A stretch of DNA of 64,000 nt from DLKC01 sp002478885 (GTDB taxonomy: Bacteria; Bacteroidota; Bacteroidia; Chitinophagales; Chitinophagaceae): the NCBI GenBank assembly GCA_046329585.1, contig JAXLUI010000001.1, forward strand, positions 2,170,001-2,234,000, written 5' to 3'. The notes under the pieces are model-generated. The model had not been told where the DNA came from, made no database searches, and saw nothing but the letters and a program-made list of their open reading frames with translations. Position numbers and translations under genes: made by a program. Below, piece after piece: positions 50,339 through 60,000 of this stretch (the first letter of the stretch is position 1; each line of letters opens with the position of its first letter).

Positions 50339-51361
50339 TTATTTAGATAGCCTGTTAATAGCACTGTCGTTGACAACGGTCATACGCAACTGGTCGCGCA
50401 TAAAATCTTTTATGGAAAACATGACCGTTGGCAGGTCACCGGATTTTATGTAAGAACCCATCACGTGGTTACCTGCATTGGGCACAGCCTTTTTCACTTT
50501 GATGCCTGAGCCCAGTTCTTCAAACATGTTAAGCATAGCTGGCACACTAACCACGCTGTCCTGGTGAATGCTGTCTTTGTAATAATACAGCAGCAATGTT
50601 GGCTGCTTTACTTTTTGAAATGTTTCGGGTGTCATGGCAGTTTCGAGCATCTCCTGTAAAGCAATGGCTCCCTGTACCGGGTATTGATAATACCAGTATT
50701 GCTTGTAAATATCTCTGCTATCCGATGCGGTGATATGGTCGGTACCGGTAACCATTTTTGCGATTTGCAATCCCCATGGATTATTCAGCAGGTATGCTTT
50801 ATCGTTATTGATCGCGATGTTCGGGCTCATCAACAGCAATGCAAAAATATCGTCCGGGTAGGTTGCTGCAAGCTGCAAGGCATTGGTGCCACCGGTTGAA
50901 GTGCCCATCAGAATAACCTTATCGCCCAATTGTTTCCCTATTGCCAATGCCTCCTTCGCGCTTTCCCAATACGCGTCTGCAGTGAGGTTGATCATCGGGC
51001 TGATCGTGTCGATACCATGCTCTGCAAGTCTTGACAGGTAAAGGTTACAGCCAAATGTTTTCGCAATGTCCCGGTGTACCGGGTCGCCTTCTTCCTGCGA
51101 TGCAGAAAAACCATGCAGGTAAACAATGGCAAAAGCGGTCTTTTGTTTCAGCGAATCGTTTGCCCAAACAATCCTTGCCTCATTGTCGGGTTTTACTTTG
51201 TGTTTTGCCTCATTGGATTTTATATAATCTTCGAGCGCTGCTCCGGTTGACGGCACAACAGGCATTGTGGCTGAATAAACAGGTGTGGAAGGGTGTGGGC
51301 CAAGGATATAAATGGCTACTAAAAGCAGCAGCACAATGGCAGTCCATTTCAAAAAGCGCAT
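50339..51361 (-). CDS. Membrane-anchored alpha/beta hydrolase
   Basis: 340 residues. An N-terminal anchor or signal (WTAIVLLLLVAIYILG) precedes an alpha/beta fold: oxyanion region YLHGFSASQEEG, nucleophile elbow GTSTGGTNAL (Ser), Asp in YYKDSIHQDS, and His in PNAGNHVMGS. It is of the serine aminopeptidase/monoacylglycerol lipase-like type. The substrate cannot be called. It is the first gene of a pair with the ACT protein. Confidence 0.88.
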   Translation of the reverse strand: MRFLKWTAIVLLLLVAIYILGPHPSTPVYSATMPVVPSTGAALEDYIKSNEAKHKVKPDNEARIVWANDSLKQKTAFAIVYLHGFSASQEEGDPVHRDIAKTFGCNLYLSRLAEHGIDTISPMINLTADAYWESAKEALAIGKQLGDKVILMGTSTGGTNALQLAATYPDDIFALLLMSPNIAINNDKAYLLNNPWGLQIAKMVTGTDHITASDSRDIYKQYWYYQYPVQGAIALQEMLETAMTPETFQKVKQPTLLLYYYKDSIHQDSVVSVPAMLNMFEELGSGIKVKKAVPNAGNHVMGSYIKSGDLPTVMFSIKDFMRDQLRMTVVNDSAINRLSK

Positions 51362-51485
51362 GAGCAGATTTTGAATAAAACTAATGGAAATTTTGCTTAA
51401 AAATGATGAAGGTTATAACTACCTGCTGCCGGTAAAATAAAGGGTAGGGAAACAAGTTGTTTATTTGCTGCGCTGCATTACCGGC

Positions 51486-51504
51486 GCACAAGTGAGTGAC
51501 ACAA
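51486..51504 (+). repeat. Extragenic palindromic repeat arm (TGACACAA variant)
   Basis: GCACAAGTGAGTGACACAA, followed by CGAAGATGCCATG. Perfect copy of the second arm type. Confidence 0.8.
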
Positions 51505-51545
51505 CGAAGATGCCATGAGTGCAAATGCCTGTACCAAAAAAAGAA

Positions 51546-52196
51546 TCACCCGGGAATACGGGATATATATTTTTCGATCTCTTTTATCTGGTCAAGCACC
51601 TGCTTTGTTTTAGGCTTACAGGCTTTTGCTTTCCGGAAGAAATCTTTTGCAGCACGGAACTCACGCTTGTTCATAAAGATCTGGCACATGCTCAGGTAGG
51701 CGACAGCTTCGCTTTCTTTATCGGCAATACCAGAGCGAATGGCGGCACGGATATAAGCTTCGCCGTTTTTAAGATCACCCTTTTGAAGCGACATCATGCC
51801 AAGCTGTAATTTGTTTGCGCCTTCTGCTTCGGGCATTGGGGCGCCGAGATCAGAACTCTTTTTGAGGAATTTTTCAGCATTGTCAAAATCCTGGCTCATC
51901 ATCGCGAGGTTACCTTTTACGGTGTAGTAGGTAGAGCGGATGGGCTTGTATAAAAGATTTGGAAACCAAATCATGTCAAGTATCTTTTGAGTGGCCTCAA
52001 CATCGCCCTGCTCCATCGGCTCCTGTATAAGCCTCATAGGGCCGATAAAAAAATGGGAGAAAAGACCTATAACAGCTATAAAATAAAGAATAAACGATGG
52101 CCAGAAACCCGCATATATATTCACGGCAATGGCAAGTACAATTGCCAGGATGCTTAACCAGAAACGATACCTTATTAAGAGGTTGTAAAATTTCAT
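51546..52196 (-). CDS. Membrane-anchored tetratricopeptide-like protein
   Basis: 216 residues. Two adjacent spans open the protein (FWLSILAIVLAIAVNIYAG and FILYFIAVIGLFSHFFIG). The rest is helical with TPR-like pairs (NLAMMSQDFDNAEKFLKKSS, LQLGMMSLQKGDLKNGEAYI, AYLSMCQIFMNKREFRAAKD). This gives a cytoplasmic scaffold of three to four repeats. Function unknown. Confidence 0.78.
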   Translation of the reverse strand: MKFYNLLIRYRFWLSILAIVLAIAVNIYAGFWPSFILYFIAVIGLFSHFFIGPMRLIQEPMEQGDVEATQKILDMIWFPNLLYKPIRSTYYTVKGNLAMMSQDFDNAEKFLKKSSDLGAPMPEAEGANKLQLGMMSLQKGDLKNGEAYIRAAIRSGIADKESEAVAYLSMCQIFMNKREFRAAKDFFRKAKACKPKTKQVLDQIKEIEKYISRIPG

Positions 52197-52388
52197 ACAC
52201 TCATTTTAAGAGCGGCAAAGATAGGAGAATGTAGGTTTGCGTGTATTGGCGCAAAAACAAATACGGAAAAGCCCTGGAACTGGCTTCAGCGTGAAGTTTT
52301 GGTTGTTTTTGAATAGTAAACAGCACATTGGTTCGCTGCCGTTTTTTAAAGCCTAAAGCAGCAATGGCAATAGAAATAAGCTTTTAAA

Positions 52389-52421
52389 TTGCTGTGAGTT
52401 TGGGAGAATCTGTTATTTTTG
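52389..52421 (+). promoter_or_regulatory. Promoter of tRNA-Arg
   Basis: TTG (52389-52391), a 22-base spacer and TATTTTTG (52414-52421), an exact TAnnTTTG match. Initiation would be near 52428, about 34 bases before the mature tRNA. Confidence 0.7.
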
Positions 52422-52461
52422 CGCTCTCCAAAATTTTGCCTGTGGGGAAAAAATGGGGAAT

Positions 52462-52536
52462 GGTCTCATAGTTCAATGGATAGAATAGGAGTTTCCTAAA
52501 CTCTAGATCCAAGTTCGATTCTTGGTGAGACCACCA
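52462..52536 (+). tRNA. tRNA-Arg (anticodon CCU)
   Basis: 75 bases with encoded CCA. It folds by hand: acceptor GGTCTCA/TGAGACC, D stem GTTC/GAAT, anticodon stem GGAGT/ACTCT with loop TTCCTAA (anticodon CCT, reading AGG), four-base variable region, T stem CCAAG/CTTGG with loop TTCGATT. It decodes a rare Arg codon and is a single gene with its own promoter and terminator. Confidence 0.96.
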
Positions 52537-52542
52537 ATAAAA

Positions 52543-52577
52543 GGAGCGCTGCGACGAAGTCACAGCGCTCCTTTTTT
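52543..52577 (+). terminator. Intrinsic terminator after tRNA-Arg
   Basis: GGAGCGCTG (52543-52551) pairs with CAGCGCTCC (52563-52571), an 11-base loop and a run of six T. Strong stem, six bases after the CCA end. Confidence 0.92.
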
Positions 52578-52671
52578 ATGGACATTGCTGCTCTGCACAG
52601 ATTCCACAGTTGACCGCCGTTTTAAACAGGCACGGTTTTTAGCACGCTGTTTATGCTAATACCTGGTTCCA

Positions 52672-53517
52672 ATGAAACACAGTATGCTTATTGCCCTTGC
52701 AGCCATTTGCCTTGGCTCCTGCGCCGGCAGTTCTGATAAGAAAGCCGCCGCCTCGGTTAAGATGTATCTAAAGCAACATCTAAAAAAGCCGGAAAGCTAC
52801 CAGTCCATCAGTTTCTCCGCGCTTGATACACTCAAAGACGACAGCAATGCCTCAAACAAAAATGAAACAGCGCGTTATAAAATCACTCATAGCTATTCGG
52901 TAATAAACACAGACGATGATGAAACAGTGCTGACTGAATCATTTTATCTTGACAGGGATATGAATGTTGTGCGAACAGGTAACAATAGCATTAATGGCGA
53001 TGATGGCCAGGTAAAAGGAAACGCTACATGGAACTATAATGAATATGTACAACGCAAACCAGACGCCGGTGCAACAGTGGAACTGTATGGATTGGATTCT
53101 GTAATAAAGTACACTGCCACTGCCGATGATTCGGGAAATTATACGATCAGGAAAATAGTGCCCGGGAGCTACCTGTTGATCGTGCGCTCACAAAATGTAA
53201 CAGATTGCCCGGAAGAGCATCTGAAACATTTACTTGTTTTTGCCGATACCATAAAAAAACTCTTTGCATTCGACATTCGCAACTATCAATCTTCGGTTGC
53301 AACAGATAGTATGTACCGGTTTATATTATCAGATACTGCAGGTAATAAAAAAGCGCAAAGCGAAGCTGAAAAATTGCTGATGCTGCTGCCTGACAGTTTT
53401 AAAAAGAAAATACAACTCAATACTGCTTACAGCAATGCTGTAGACTTTAGCGTGATTACTATTGAGGAGAATGAAGTAAAGACCATCGCAACCGATTTTG
53501 GTTATACCTGCATTTAA
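52672..53517 (+). CDS. Hypothetical lipoprotein with a prealbumin-like segment
   Basis: 281 residues. The lipoprotein signal is LIALAAICLGSCAGS. A region near 125-165 (GATVELYGLDSVIKYTATAD, then GNYTIRKIVPGSYLLIVRS) resembles a carboxypeptidase-regulatory/Cna-B type beta-sandwich. The rest is unrecognised. It converges on the HAD gene with a 10-base gap. Function unknown. Confidence 0.75.
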   Translation: MKHSMLIALAAICLGSCAGSSDKKAAASVKMYLKQHLKKPESYQSISFSALDTLKDDSNASNKNETARYKITHSYSVINTDDDETVLTESFYLDRDMNVVRTGNNSINGDDGQVKGNATWNYNEYVQRKPDAGATVELYGLDSVIKYTATADDSGNYTIRKIVPGSYLLIVRSQNVTDCPEEHLKHLLVFADTIKKLFAFDIRNYQSSVATDSMYRFILSDTAGNKKAQSEAEKLLMLLPDSFKKKIQLNTAYSNAVDFSVITIEENEVKTIATDFGYTCI

Positions 53518-53527
53518 AATTATTTTG

Positions 53528-54241
53528 CTACGCGTTGTCATTTACCAGGCCAGGCCTTAGCAGGGGCAGTATCTCCTTAACGGTTTTTACCTCACCAAAA
53601 TTCGCATGCTCAATACGGTGACCGATCTCTTCGTGTACCCATGTAGTATGGAAAGGAATATGAATGGCATGTCCGCCAAGCGATAATACCGGTAAAATAT
53701 CCGACTTTAAAGAGTTGCCCAACATCAAAAACTCGGACGGCAGTATGTCAAGATGCCTGATCAGCTTCTCGAAATCTTTCTCTTTCTTATCGCTCATTAT
53801 TTCAATATGGTGGAAATAATGATCAATGCCCGATTTACGCAGCTTTCGCTCCTGGTCGAGAAGATCGCCCTTTGTTGCAACCACAAGCCGGTAATGAGGT
53901 TTCAACGAATGCAGCACCTCCTCTACTCCTTCAAGCAATTCAATGGGCTTATCCAGCAGTTCCTTTCCATAAGCGATGATCTTTTCAATAATGGCAACAT
54001 CCAGCGTATTGTTTGTAACAGCCAGGGCAGTCTCTATCATTGAAAGCATAAACCCCTTTACACCGTAACCATAAAGGGAGAGGTTGCTAATCTCCGTTCT
54101 AAATAATTCCTGGTTGATGCTGTGATGTGGGAGATAGTCTTCCAGCAACGCGGCGAATTTATCTTCGGTTTCGCGAAAGAAAGGTTCATTGACCCATAAC
54201 GTATCATCTGCATCAAATGCAACGACCTTAATATGCTCCAT
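53528..54241 (-). CDS. HAD-superfamily hydrolase
   Basis: 237 residues. Motif I is FDADDTLW with the nucleophile and acid Asp pair, motif II is VVATKGD (Thr), the motif III Lys lies around KKEKDFEKLI, and motif IV is MLGNSLKSDILPVLSLG. It has a helical cap after motif I (subclass I). It is most likely a small-molecule phosphatase; the substrate is unknown. It lies 36 bases after HemJ on the same strand. Confidence 0.9.
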   Translation of the reverse strand: MEHIKVVAFDADDTLWVNEPFFRETEDKFAALLEDYLPHHSINQELFRTEISNLSLYGYGVKGFMLSMIETALAVTNNTLDVAIIEKIIAYGKELLDKPIELLEGVEEVLHSLKPHYRLVVATKGDLLDQERKLRKSGIDHYFHHIEIMSDKKEKDFEKLIRHLDILPSEFLMLGNSLKSDILPVLSLGGHAIHIPFHTTWVHEEIGHRIEHANFGEVKTVKEILPLLRPGLVNDNA

Positions 54242-54277
54242 ACAATACCAGATATTGATTGAATAATGCAGCCTTTC

Positions 54278-54829
54278 TTACGGCGCTTTTGTTCTGATGA
54301 TCTTATATATCCTGATGGCACTCATTAAAACAAAAATAAAACCAATGAGTCCGGCAAGCGACCACACAAAGCTTTCTGTTTGCTTTACCGTAACAAGGGT
54401 AACAATGGCTACTAAAAAAATAGTTGCCACTTCATTCCACATGCGTAAAGACTGGGACGAATATTTGAAAACGCCTTTCATTTCCTGCTTGAAGATGATG
54501 TGCAGGGTAAAATGATATACATAAAGCAACAAAACAAAAACAAGTTTTATCCAAAGCCAGGTACCATCCGGGGTGGACAGTACGCTTATCCATGGGCCAT
54601 TCAATAAAACCCAGGGACCAAATATCAAAGTCAGTATGGCCGATGGCCAGGTAATACCATACCACAGCCGTTTCATCATTATCGAAAACTGCTCACGCAA
54701 TACCTTTTTCGAAAGTTCATCTTTTTCGCCTGCTTCAGTATTGTAAATAAAAAGCCTTGGCATATAAAACATGCCCGCAAACCAGGTAATTACAAAAATG
54801 ATATGCAGTGCCTTTAGATAATAGTACAT
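54278..54829 (-). CDS. hemJ: HemJ-family protoporphyrinogen IX oxidase (CopD-like)
   Basis: 183 residues with about five spans. The N-terminus YYYLKALHIIFVITWFAGMF carries the conserved His, then MPRLFIY. WLWIKLVFVLLLYVYHF matches the conserved W-x-x-K-L...H segment. HemJ oxidises protoporphyrinogen IX to protoporphyrin IX in haem synthesis, in the cytoplasmic membrane. The family assignment is firm by pattern and the enzyme role is known for relatives. It probably forms an operon with the HAD gene. Confidence 0.87.
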   Translation of the reverse strand: MYYYLKALHIIFVITWFAGMFYMPRLFIYNTEAGEKDELSKKVLREQFSIMMKRLWYGITWPSAILTLIFGPWVLLNGPWISVLSTPDGTWLWIKLVFVLLLYVYHFTLHIIFKQEMKGVFKYSSQSLRMWNEVATIFLVAIVTLVTVKQTESFVWSLAGLIGFIFVLMSAIRIYKIIRTKAP

Positions 54830-54967
54830 GCAACAAATTTAAAAGGACTTTTATTGAATCGGCAATTAATGTAGGAACGGCACAGAGAAGAAAACAATTT
54901 TTTTTGTACCGGTTGCGTAACAAAGTGAGGCTTTACCTGCGCTTGCCCGGAGCGAAACGACTAAGGG

Positions 54968-55081
54968 TCTCACACTTGTACTTCTTTTGATAGTGCAGCA
55001 CTAAAACAGGCGGTCAACATTGCGGTCGCAGCATACCCGGTCAGCAGCATATTGGCCCCTGCGCCGAAGTGAGTGACACAA
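54968..55081. repeat. Extragenic palindromic repeat, widely spaced pair
   Basis: The left arm TCTCACACTTGTAC (54968-54981) is shortened. The right arm CGAAGTGAGTGACACAA (55065-55081), followed by GGGACGATGCCCAT, is of the TGACACAA type. Confidence 0.65.
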
Positions 55082-55130
55082 GGGACGATGCCCATTGGTA
55101 CAAAAGCTGGCCCTAAAAAGATGCTTTAAT

Positions 55131-55157
55131 AAAAAGCCCCGCATAAAAATGCGGGGC
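55131..55157 (-). terminator. Intrinsic terminator of the susCD pair
   Basis: On the minus strand GCCCCGCAT-N4-ATGCGGGGC is followed by TTTTT. Nine-base GC-rich stem, about 135 bases after the SusD stop. Confidence 0.85.
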
Positions 55158-55292
55158 CATGTTGTTTTGCATTAAAGATTAAGTCATCACATGAGAAGCA
55201 AAAAACAATCATTTTGGAATTGCTGTGTGGTCTGTTTACTGAATTGTTCAGTTTCAAGGCGTAACAGCCCGGAAGTTTTACCTACCGTTCCA

Positions 55293-57014
55293 TTAATAGT
55301 TTGCGTTCCTTACAGGAGCACTGTCTTCTGATGGGGGATTTTTATCTGTCTCATCAGCAGGAACATCCCAGTAGTCCATGAAATTATAATCGATAGTTCC
55401 GTTAGTGTACACTTTACCACCATAAAGAATGGTGCAACCGTACCTGCCACCACCGCTGGAGATAGCATATGTCCAGCCCCACCTGCGCAGGTCATAGAAA
55501 GACAATCCACGCATTGCAAGAGCAGCCAATCTTTCCATAGTTAACTCAGTCATTGCCTGGCTCAGCGTTAATGAACCGCTCAGGTCGGCAACGTTAGCAC
55601 CCTGGAAATGTCTTACAGCATTTATTAAAGCCACGCCGCCTGCGATATCATTCGACCTGATCTTTGCTTCTGCGAGCATCAGCTGATTTTCTTCATAAGA
55701 AGGTCCGATATAGATTTCAAGCTGGCCTACTTCTCTTGTACCAAGTATCTGGGGCAAAGAAAGCCCTTCGGTAACAGCATCTACAAGGCTATACCTTGTT
55801 GTATTGGTGTTGGCATCACCATAAAAAGTGCCGTTGGCTGTGGTAAAGTTTGCAAGTCTTTTATCACCTTCATGGTATTGCTGCACCCATCTTTCACTTA
55901 ATTTATAAGTAGTTGTTTGGTTGCTTTCTGAGAGCATTGAAGCAACAGAACCCCATGTTGGATTAAAGAACGAGTTGGAACCGGAAGTTCTTCCTGTAAA
56001 TACATTCTCACCTTCTTTTACACCATTGTTGCAAAGGTCGATTACTGCGCTCCAGTCGCTTGCAGACATTGGGCTAATGGAAGATTTGCTGATGGAAGCA
56101 GCAGGATTGCCATTAACAAACGGGGCAAGATGGTTCATAAGAATATTACGGGCCTTCATGGTGTTTATGGAATGGAGCCATTCAGTAGTAGACATTGGCA
56201 TGCCAAGGCCGGCCTGGCATTGCTGGGGAATTAACTGAGCCATCACTCCGGCATAGTCACCTTGGTTTCCGATACCGCTTAAGGTACTTGCAGCCAGGTC
56301 GAGGTTCCTGTTAGATTCAACAATCAATTCTTCTTTTGAAACATATTTGTTTACGATGGTATTTGACTGATCAACAATCAACCCTGCATAATATAAGGTA
56401 CCCAACTCTGCGTAGGCAAATCCTTTCCACCAATAGCACCACGCGCTGAAAGTGCTTGCCTGGTCAGCAGTCATGGAAATATTTCCCATATTTTCCAATG
56501 CGATATTGCAGGCATTGATCATCGCATACATGTTTGTCCACTGGTAGTACAGGGCGTTATTGGCACTGGCCGTAGCAGCAGCCGTGTTAAATGACCTGAT
56601 AATAGATACCTGGGGAGTAGTATTAACAAACGTTGTATTGGAAGGATCGGTGGGGTCTGCTATAAACTTATCAGGAACGCCCATGGTAGTGGTTTGGTTG
56701 TTGGAACCCTGGCCACCGCCAACCATATCGCCCATCAGCTCATGATAGCCCCAGGGCAACGAAAAATAACTGTCACCCAGCCAACCATCGCCATAGTTAA
56801 AACCATTCCAGTAGATACCGCCTTTGGCATATTTGGCAAGGCCTGCCACTGAGTTTACATTACCTCCAAAAGTTGGAGAGTTGGGATTTTGCACATCCAA
56901 TTGCTTTTTACATGCACCAAAAGACAGCAAAAACAATAGTGCCGCCGAATAGATAAGAGGTCTGTGATTTCGGCTCCTGGTTTTGATATTTAAATTCAAT
57001 TTTCTCATTTTCAA
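55293..57014 (-). CDS. SusD/RagB-family nutrient-binding outer-membrane lipoprotein
   Basis: 573 residues. A long lipoprotein signal ends at LLSFGACKK. The N-terminal part is rich in Asn/Gly/Tyr. The C-terminal SusD portion has MAEAKIRSNDIAGGVALIN and LTMERLAALAMRGLSFYDLRRWG, the E-R-...-DLRRW pattern typical of SusD. It is the lid protein of the SusC channel encoded just upstream. No glycoside hydrolase, sulfatase or sigma factor is adjacent, so the ligand could be a glycan, peptide or other oligomer. Confidence 0.92.
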   Translation of the reverse strand: MKMRKLNLNIKTRSRNHRPLIYSAALLFLLSFGACKKQLDVQNPNSPTFGGNVNSVAGLAKYAKGGIYWNGFNYGDGWLGDSYFSLPWGYHELMGDMVGGGQGSNNQTTTMGVPDKFIADPTDPSNTTFVNTTPQVSIIRSFNTAAATASANNALYYQWTNMYAMINACNIALENMGNISMTADQASTFSAWCYWWKGFAYAELGTLYYAGLIVDQSNTIVNKYVSKEELIVESNRNLDLAASTLSGIGNQGDYAGVMAQLIPQQCQAGLGMPMSTTEWLHSINTMKARNILMNHLAPFVNGNPAASISKSSISPMSASDWSAVIDLCNNGVKEGENVFTGRTSGSNSFFNPTWGSVASMLSESNQTTTYKLSERWVQQYHEGDKRLANFTTANGTFYGDANTNTTRYSLVDAVTEGLSLPQILGTREVGQLEIYIGPSYEENQLMLAEAKIRSNDIAGGVALINAVRHFQGANVADLSGSLTLSQAMTELTMERLAALAMRGLSFYDLRRWGWTYAISSGGGRYGCTILYGGKVYTNGTIDYNFMDYWDVPADETDKNPPSEDSAPVRNANY

Positions 57015-57034
57015 TAAGTTTAAGATTTTTCAAA

Positions 57035-60000
57035 TTAGAATCCAAGGTTGAGTGTAACCTGGTAAGATTTCATGTTAGGGATTGTGCTGTGGTCAATACC
57101 CCTGTCGAAAGCTGAGTTTGAAGCTCCTGAACTGATTTCAGGATCCATTCCATTGTAATTTGTAAATGTCAGCAGGTTTCTTCCGCTGAAAACCAACTGG
57201 CATTTTTTCAGCCAATCACGCTTTGCGAATCTTGAAAAATCAACGCCTAAAGAAACGTTTCTAAGTCTTACAAAAGAAGCATCTTCATAGAAAAAGTCCT
57301 TTGTAACGTTGTTACCAACACCTTTTGGTGTATTACCCAATGCATAATAAGCAGAAGCATAATAAGCTGTCCAGGCACCGGTTTCACCATTAATGGTTAC
57401 AGGCCTTGTGAAGTCGCTGCTGATCGCATCACGATACATCCACTCGTTGGTCTGGTTGTAAAGGTGAGAACCTTTTACCCAATCAAACTGGAAACCAAAC
57501 GAGAGGAAACCTTTCCAGGTAAATGAATTGATAAAGGAAGAAGTCAAAGTCGGGTTTGGATCGCCTAAAGACTCTGCTTCGTCTGAGAAGAATATTGCCT
57601 TCGTGGTCTTATTAACAACCCTTCCGTTCACGATCTCGTAGTTACCCTGATCTGCTTCAGCAATAAAAGGTGTCTTGTCTGCCCTTAATTGTGAAACACT
57701 GGTTAAAGCTTTGTACCCATAGATTTCGCCAATTTTTCTTCCGGCAGAAAGAACAAGGCCAGTGCTACCTGCACCACTTGTCAGCGGAATATCGCCACCG
57801 GCAACACTTTCAATCAAAGACTCCTGGTGGCCAAAGTTTGCAGTGAAATCCCATGTAAGGTTCTTGGAAGACATTACTGGTATGTTAACCCCAAGCTGCC
57901 AACCTTTGGATGACAATGCTATCGCATTTGTCAGCAATTGGGTTGCACCGGTAGAAGGTGGTACATTCTGATTGAAGATGGCATTATCAGTATGCCTTTT
58001 CCAATAGGTGAATGATGCATTTACTGATCTTAACCAGTTACCATCAAACAGGTTGAAAGTAAGGTCGGTTCCGATTTCCTTTTCAGAGGAAACTTCCACA
58101 TCCAGGTTTGGATTTTTTGAAGCGGTCTGGTTAGTGTAAGTATTCTCATCACCGGTCGGCTGCAGGTTAAGAACAGGGTACCTGTCGAAAGGACCAGGCT
58201 GTATACCCGCCTTACCATAGGCAGCTCTTAATTTAAAGTTTGGAATCACTTTGGAGATACTGCTCCAGAAGTCAAATGCTGGTATATTGATATAAGCGTT
58301 AAAATGTGGGAAGGTGAATGGCTTGGAACCGGCACCAAATGCAGAAGAATAGTCAGTTCTGAATCCACCGGTGAGACCGCCATAATTACCAAAGTCAAAT
58401 TTCTGATCAACAAGGTAACCATACGTTACAAAAGGCTCCACATAGTCAACCGAAACGTGCTGGCTTTGAGTGGAGTTCAATGTAAATGGAGGATCTAATG
58501 CCAGGGTTTGTCCCCATGTGTCTAGCTCTTTATAGTCGTTCCTGCGGTAATCGTAAGATACCTGGGTGGTTGATTGCAATGGGATATGAATATTCAGGTC
58601 CTTGTCAAAATCAACTTTACCAATCATACTGGCAAACAAATTCTGTTTTTTATTGGAATATTGCCAGTTGTCAATTTCACCAAACTCATCGGGAGCATAC
58701 CAGGATACCCATGATGCCTGGTCTTCAACATTCGCATTCTGAGATTGGTTATACCATGTCCACACATCGTTTTCAGTCTTATAGGTAAGACCATATCTTG
58801 CATTGAAATTAATGTATTTGTTAAGCTTGTAAGTAGCTTCAAAATTCTGCATAATGTCATAACGCTTGCTGTCTCCGGCAGTATACTCCAGTCTGAAGAA
58901 GGGGTTACCGGCGTTTACACTCGCAAAACTCGCTCTCTGGTAAACAGAATAATGGCCGCCCAAAATAGTGTCCATCAGGCTAAAGAAAGGTGATGTGTTC
59001 AAAAACCCGTAAACCGCACCTACGTTGGCATTGGATGTACCCAGTCCGTAGTAAGCTCCACCCGGTGCTCCAAGACCTGGATGCATATCATTCTTTGTGT
59101 AAACCAGGTTGGTGATTGAACGGATATGCAGGTTTTTAGTGACCTGTACGCCCAGGTTCAATGACATATTGGTTCTGTTCAAAGTTCCATTGTCTTTAAG
59201 AAGCGCAGAAGCAGTCTGGCTGTTGGAAAGCGCAAAGTTGAAGTCAACTTTTTCACCGCCGCCGTTTAAACTGATAGTGTTATTAATGGAGGGAGCGCTT
59301 TCAAAAACTTCGGCAAAATGGTCATGATATTGAAGACCGTTTTTATACGGCTGATCATTTTTATTGCGGGGATCAAGGATACCATAACGGGTATAGTTTT
59401 CAGTTGCTCCCGGGGTAGCAGTTGATAATCCTGGAATATTTGATCCGTAACGGTATGAAATGGAGTTTGAACCGGGAACAATACCTGTGATTGGATCTAT
59501 TGCAACCGGGTCGCCGGCTTCATATCCTAAACCTGAATTGGAACCTGCATTAACGATAGTTCCGTTAGCGTCAGTTAAATAAGGATGTAAAGATGCTTTA
59601 CCAAAATTACCCGCGTTGATATAGGAATTCTGGCCATAGCTTGAGGAAACATTAATGCTCAACCTGCCTTTTGATCCTTTCTTACTAAAGATCTGGATTA
59701 CACCGTTTGCACCCTGCGCACCATATAATGTGGCAGATGCAGCACCCTGAACTACCTCAACTCTTTCTACCTGCGTAAGATCGATCGTAGTCAGGTTTTC
59801 AAAAGGGATTTCAATTCCATCCAACAATACCAACGGCCTTGTTCCGCCTTGCACGGTGTTAATACCTCTTAAAACGATATTTACTTTGTCACCAGGGTTA
59901 CCTGATACAGAAGAGATTTGGGCCCCGGGAATTTTACCGATGATTGCCTGGTCCAAAGACGCAGTTGGTATAGAAGGCAACTTGTCGCCTGTAATTGATT

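Larger units (their letters stand above)
54830..55292. other. Intergenic region, 463 bases, with repeats and terminator
   Basis: Between HemJ and SusD. It holds a degenerate repeat pair (54968-55081) and the SusCD terminator near 55131-55157. No gene is supported. Confidence 0.6.
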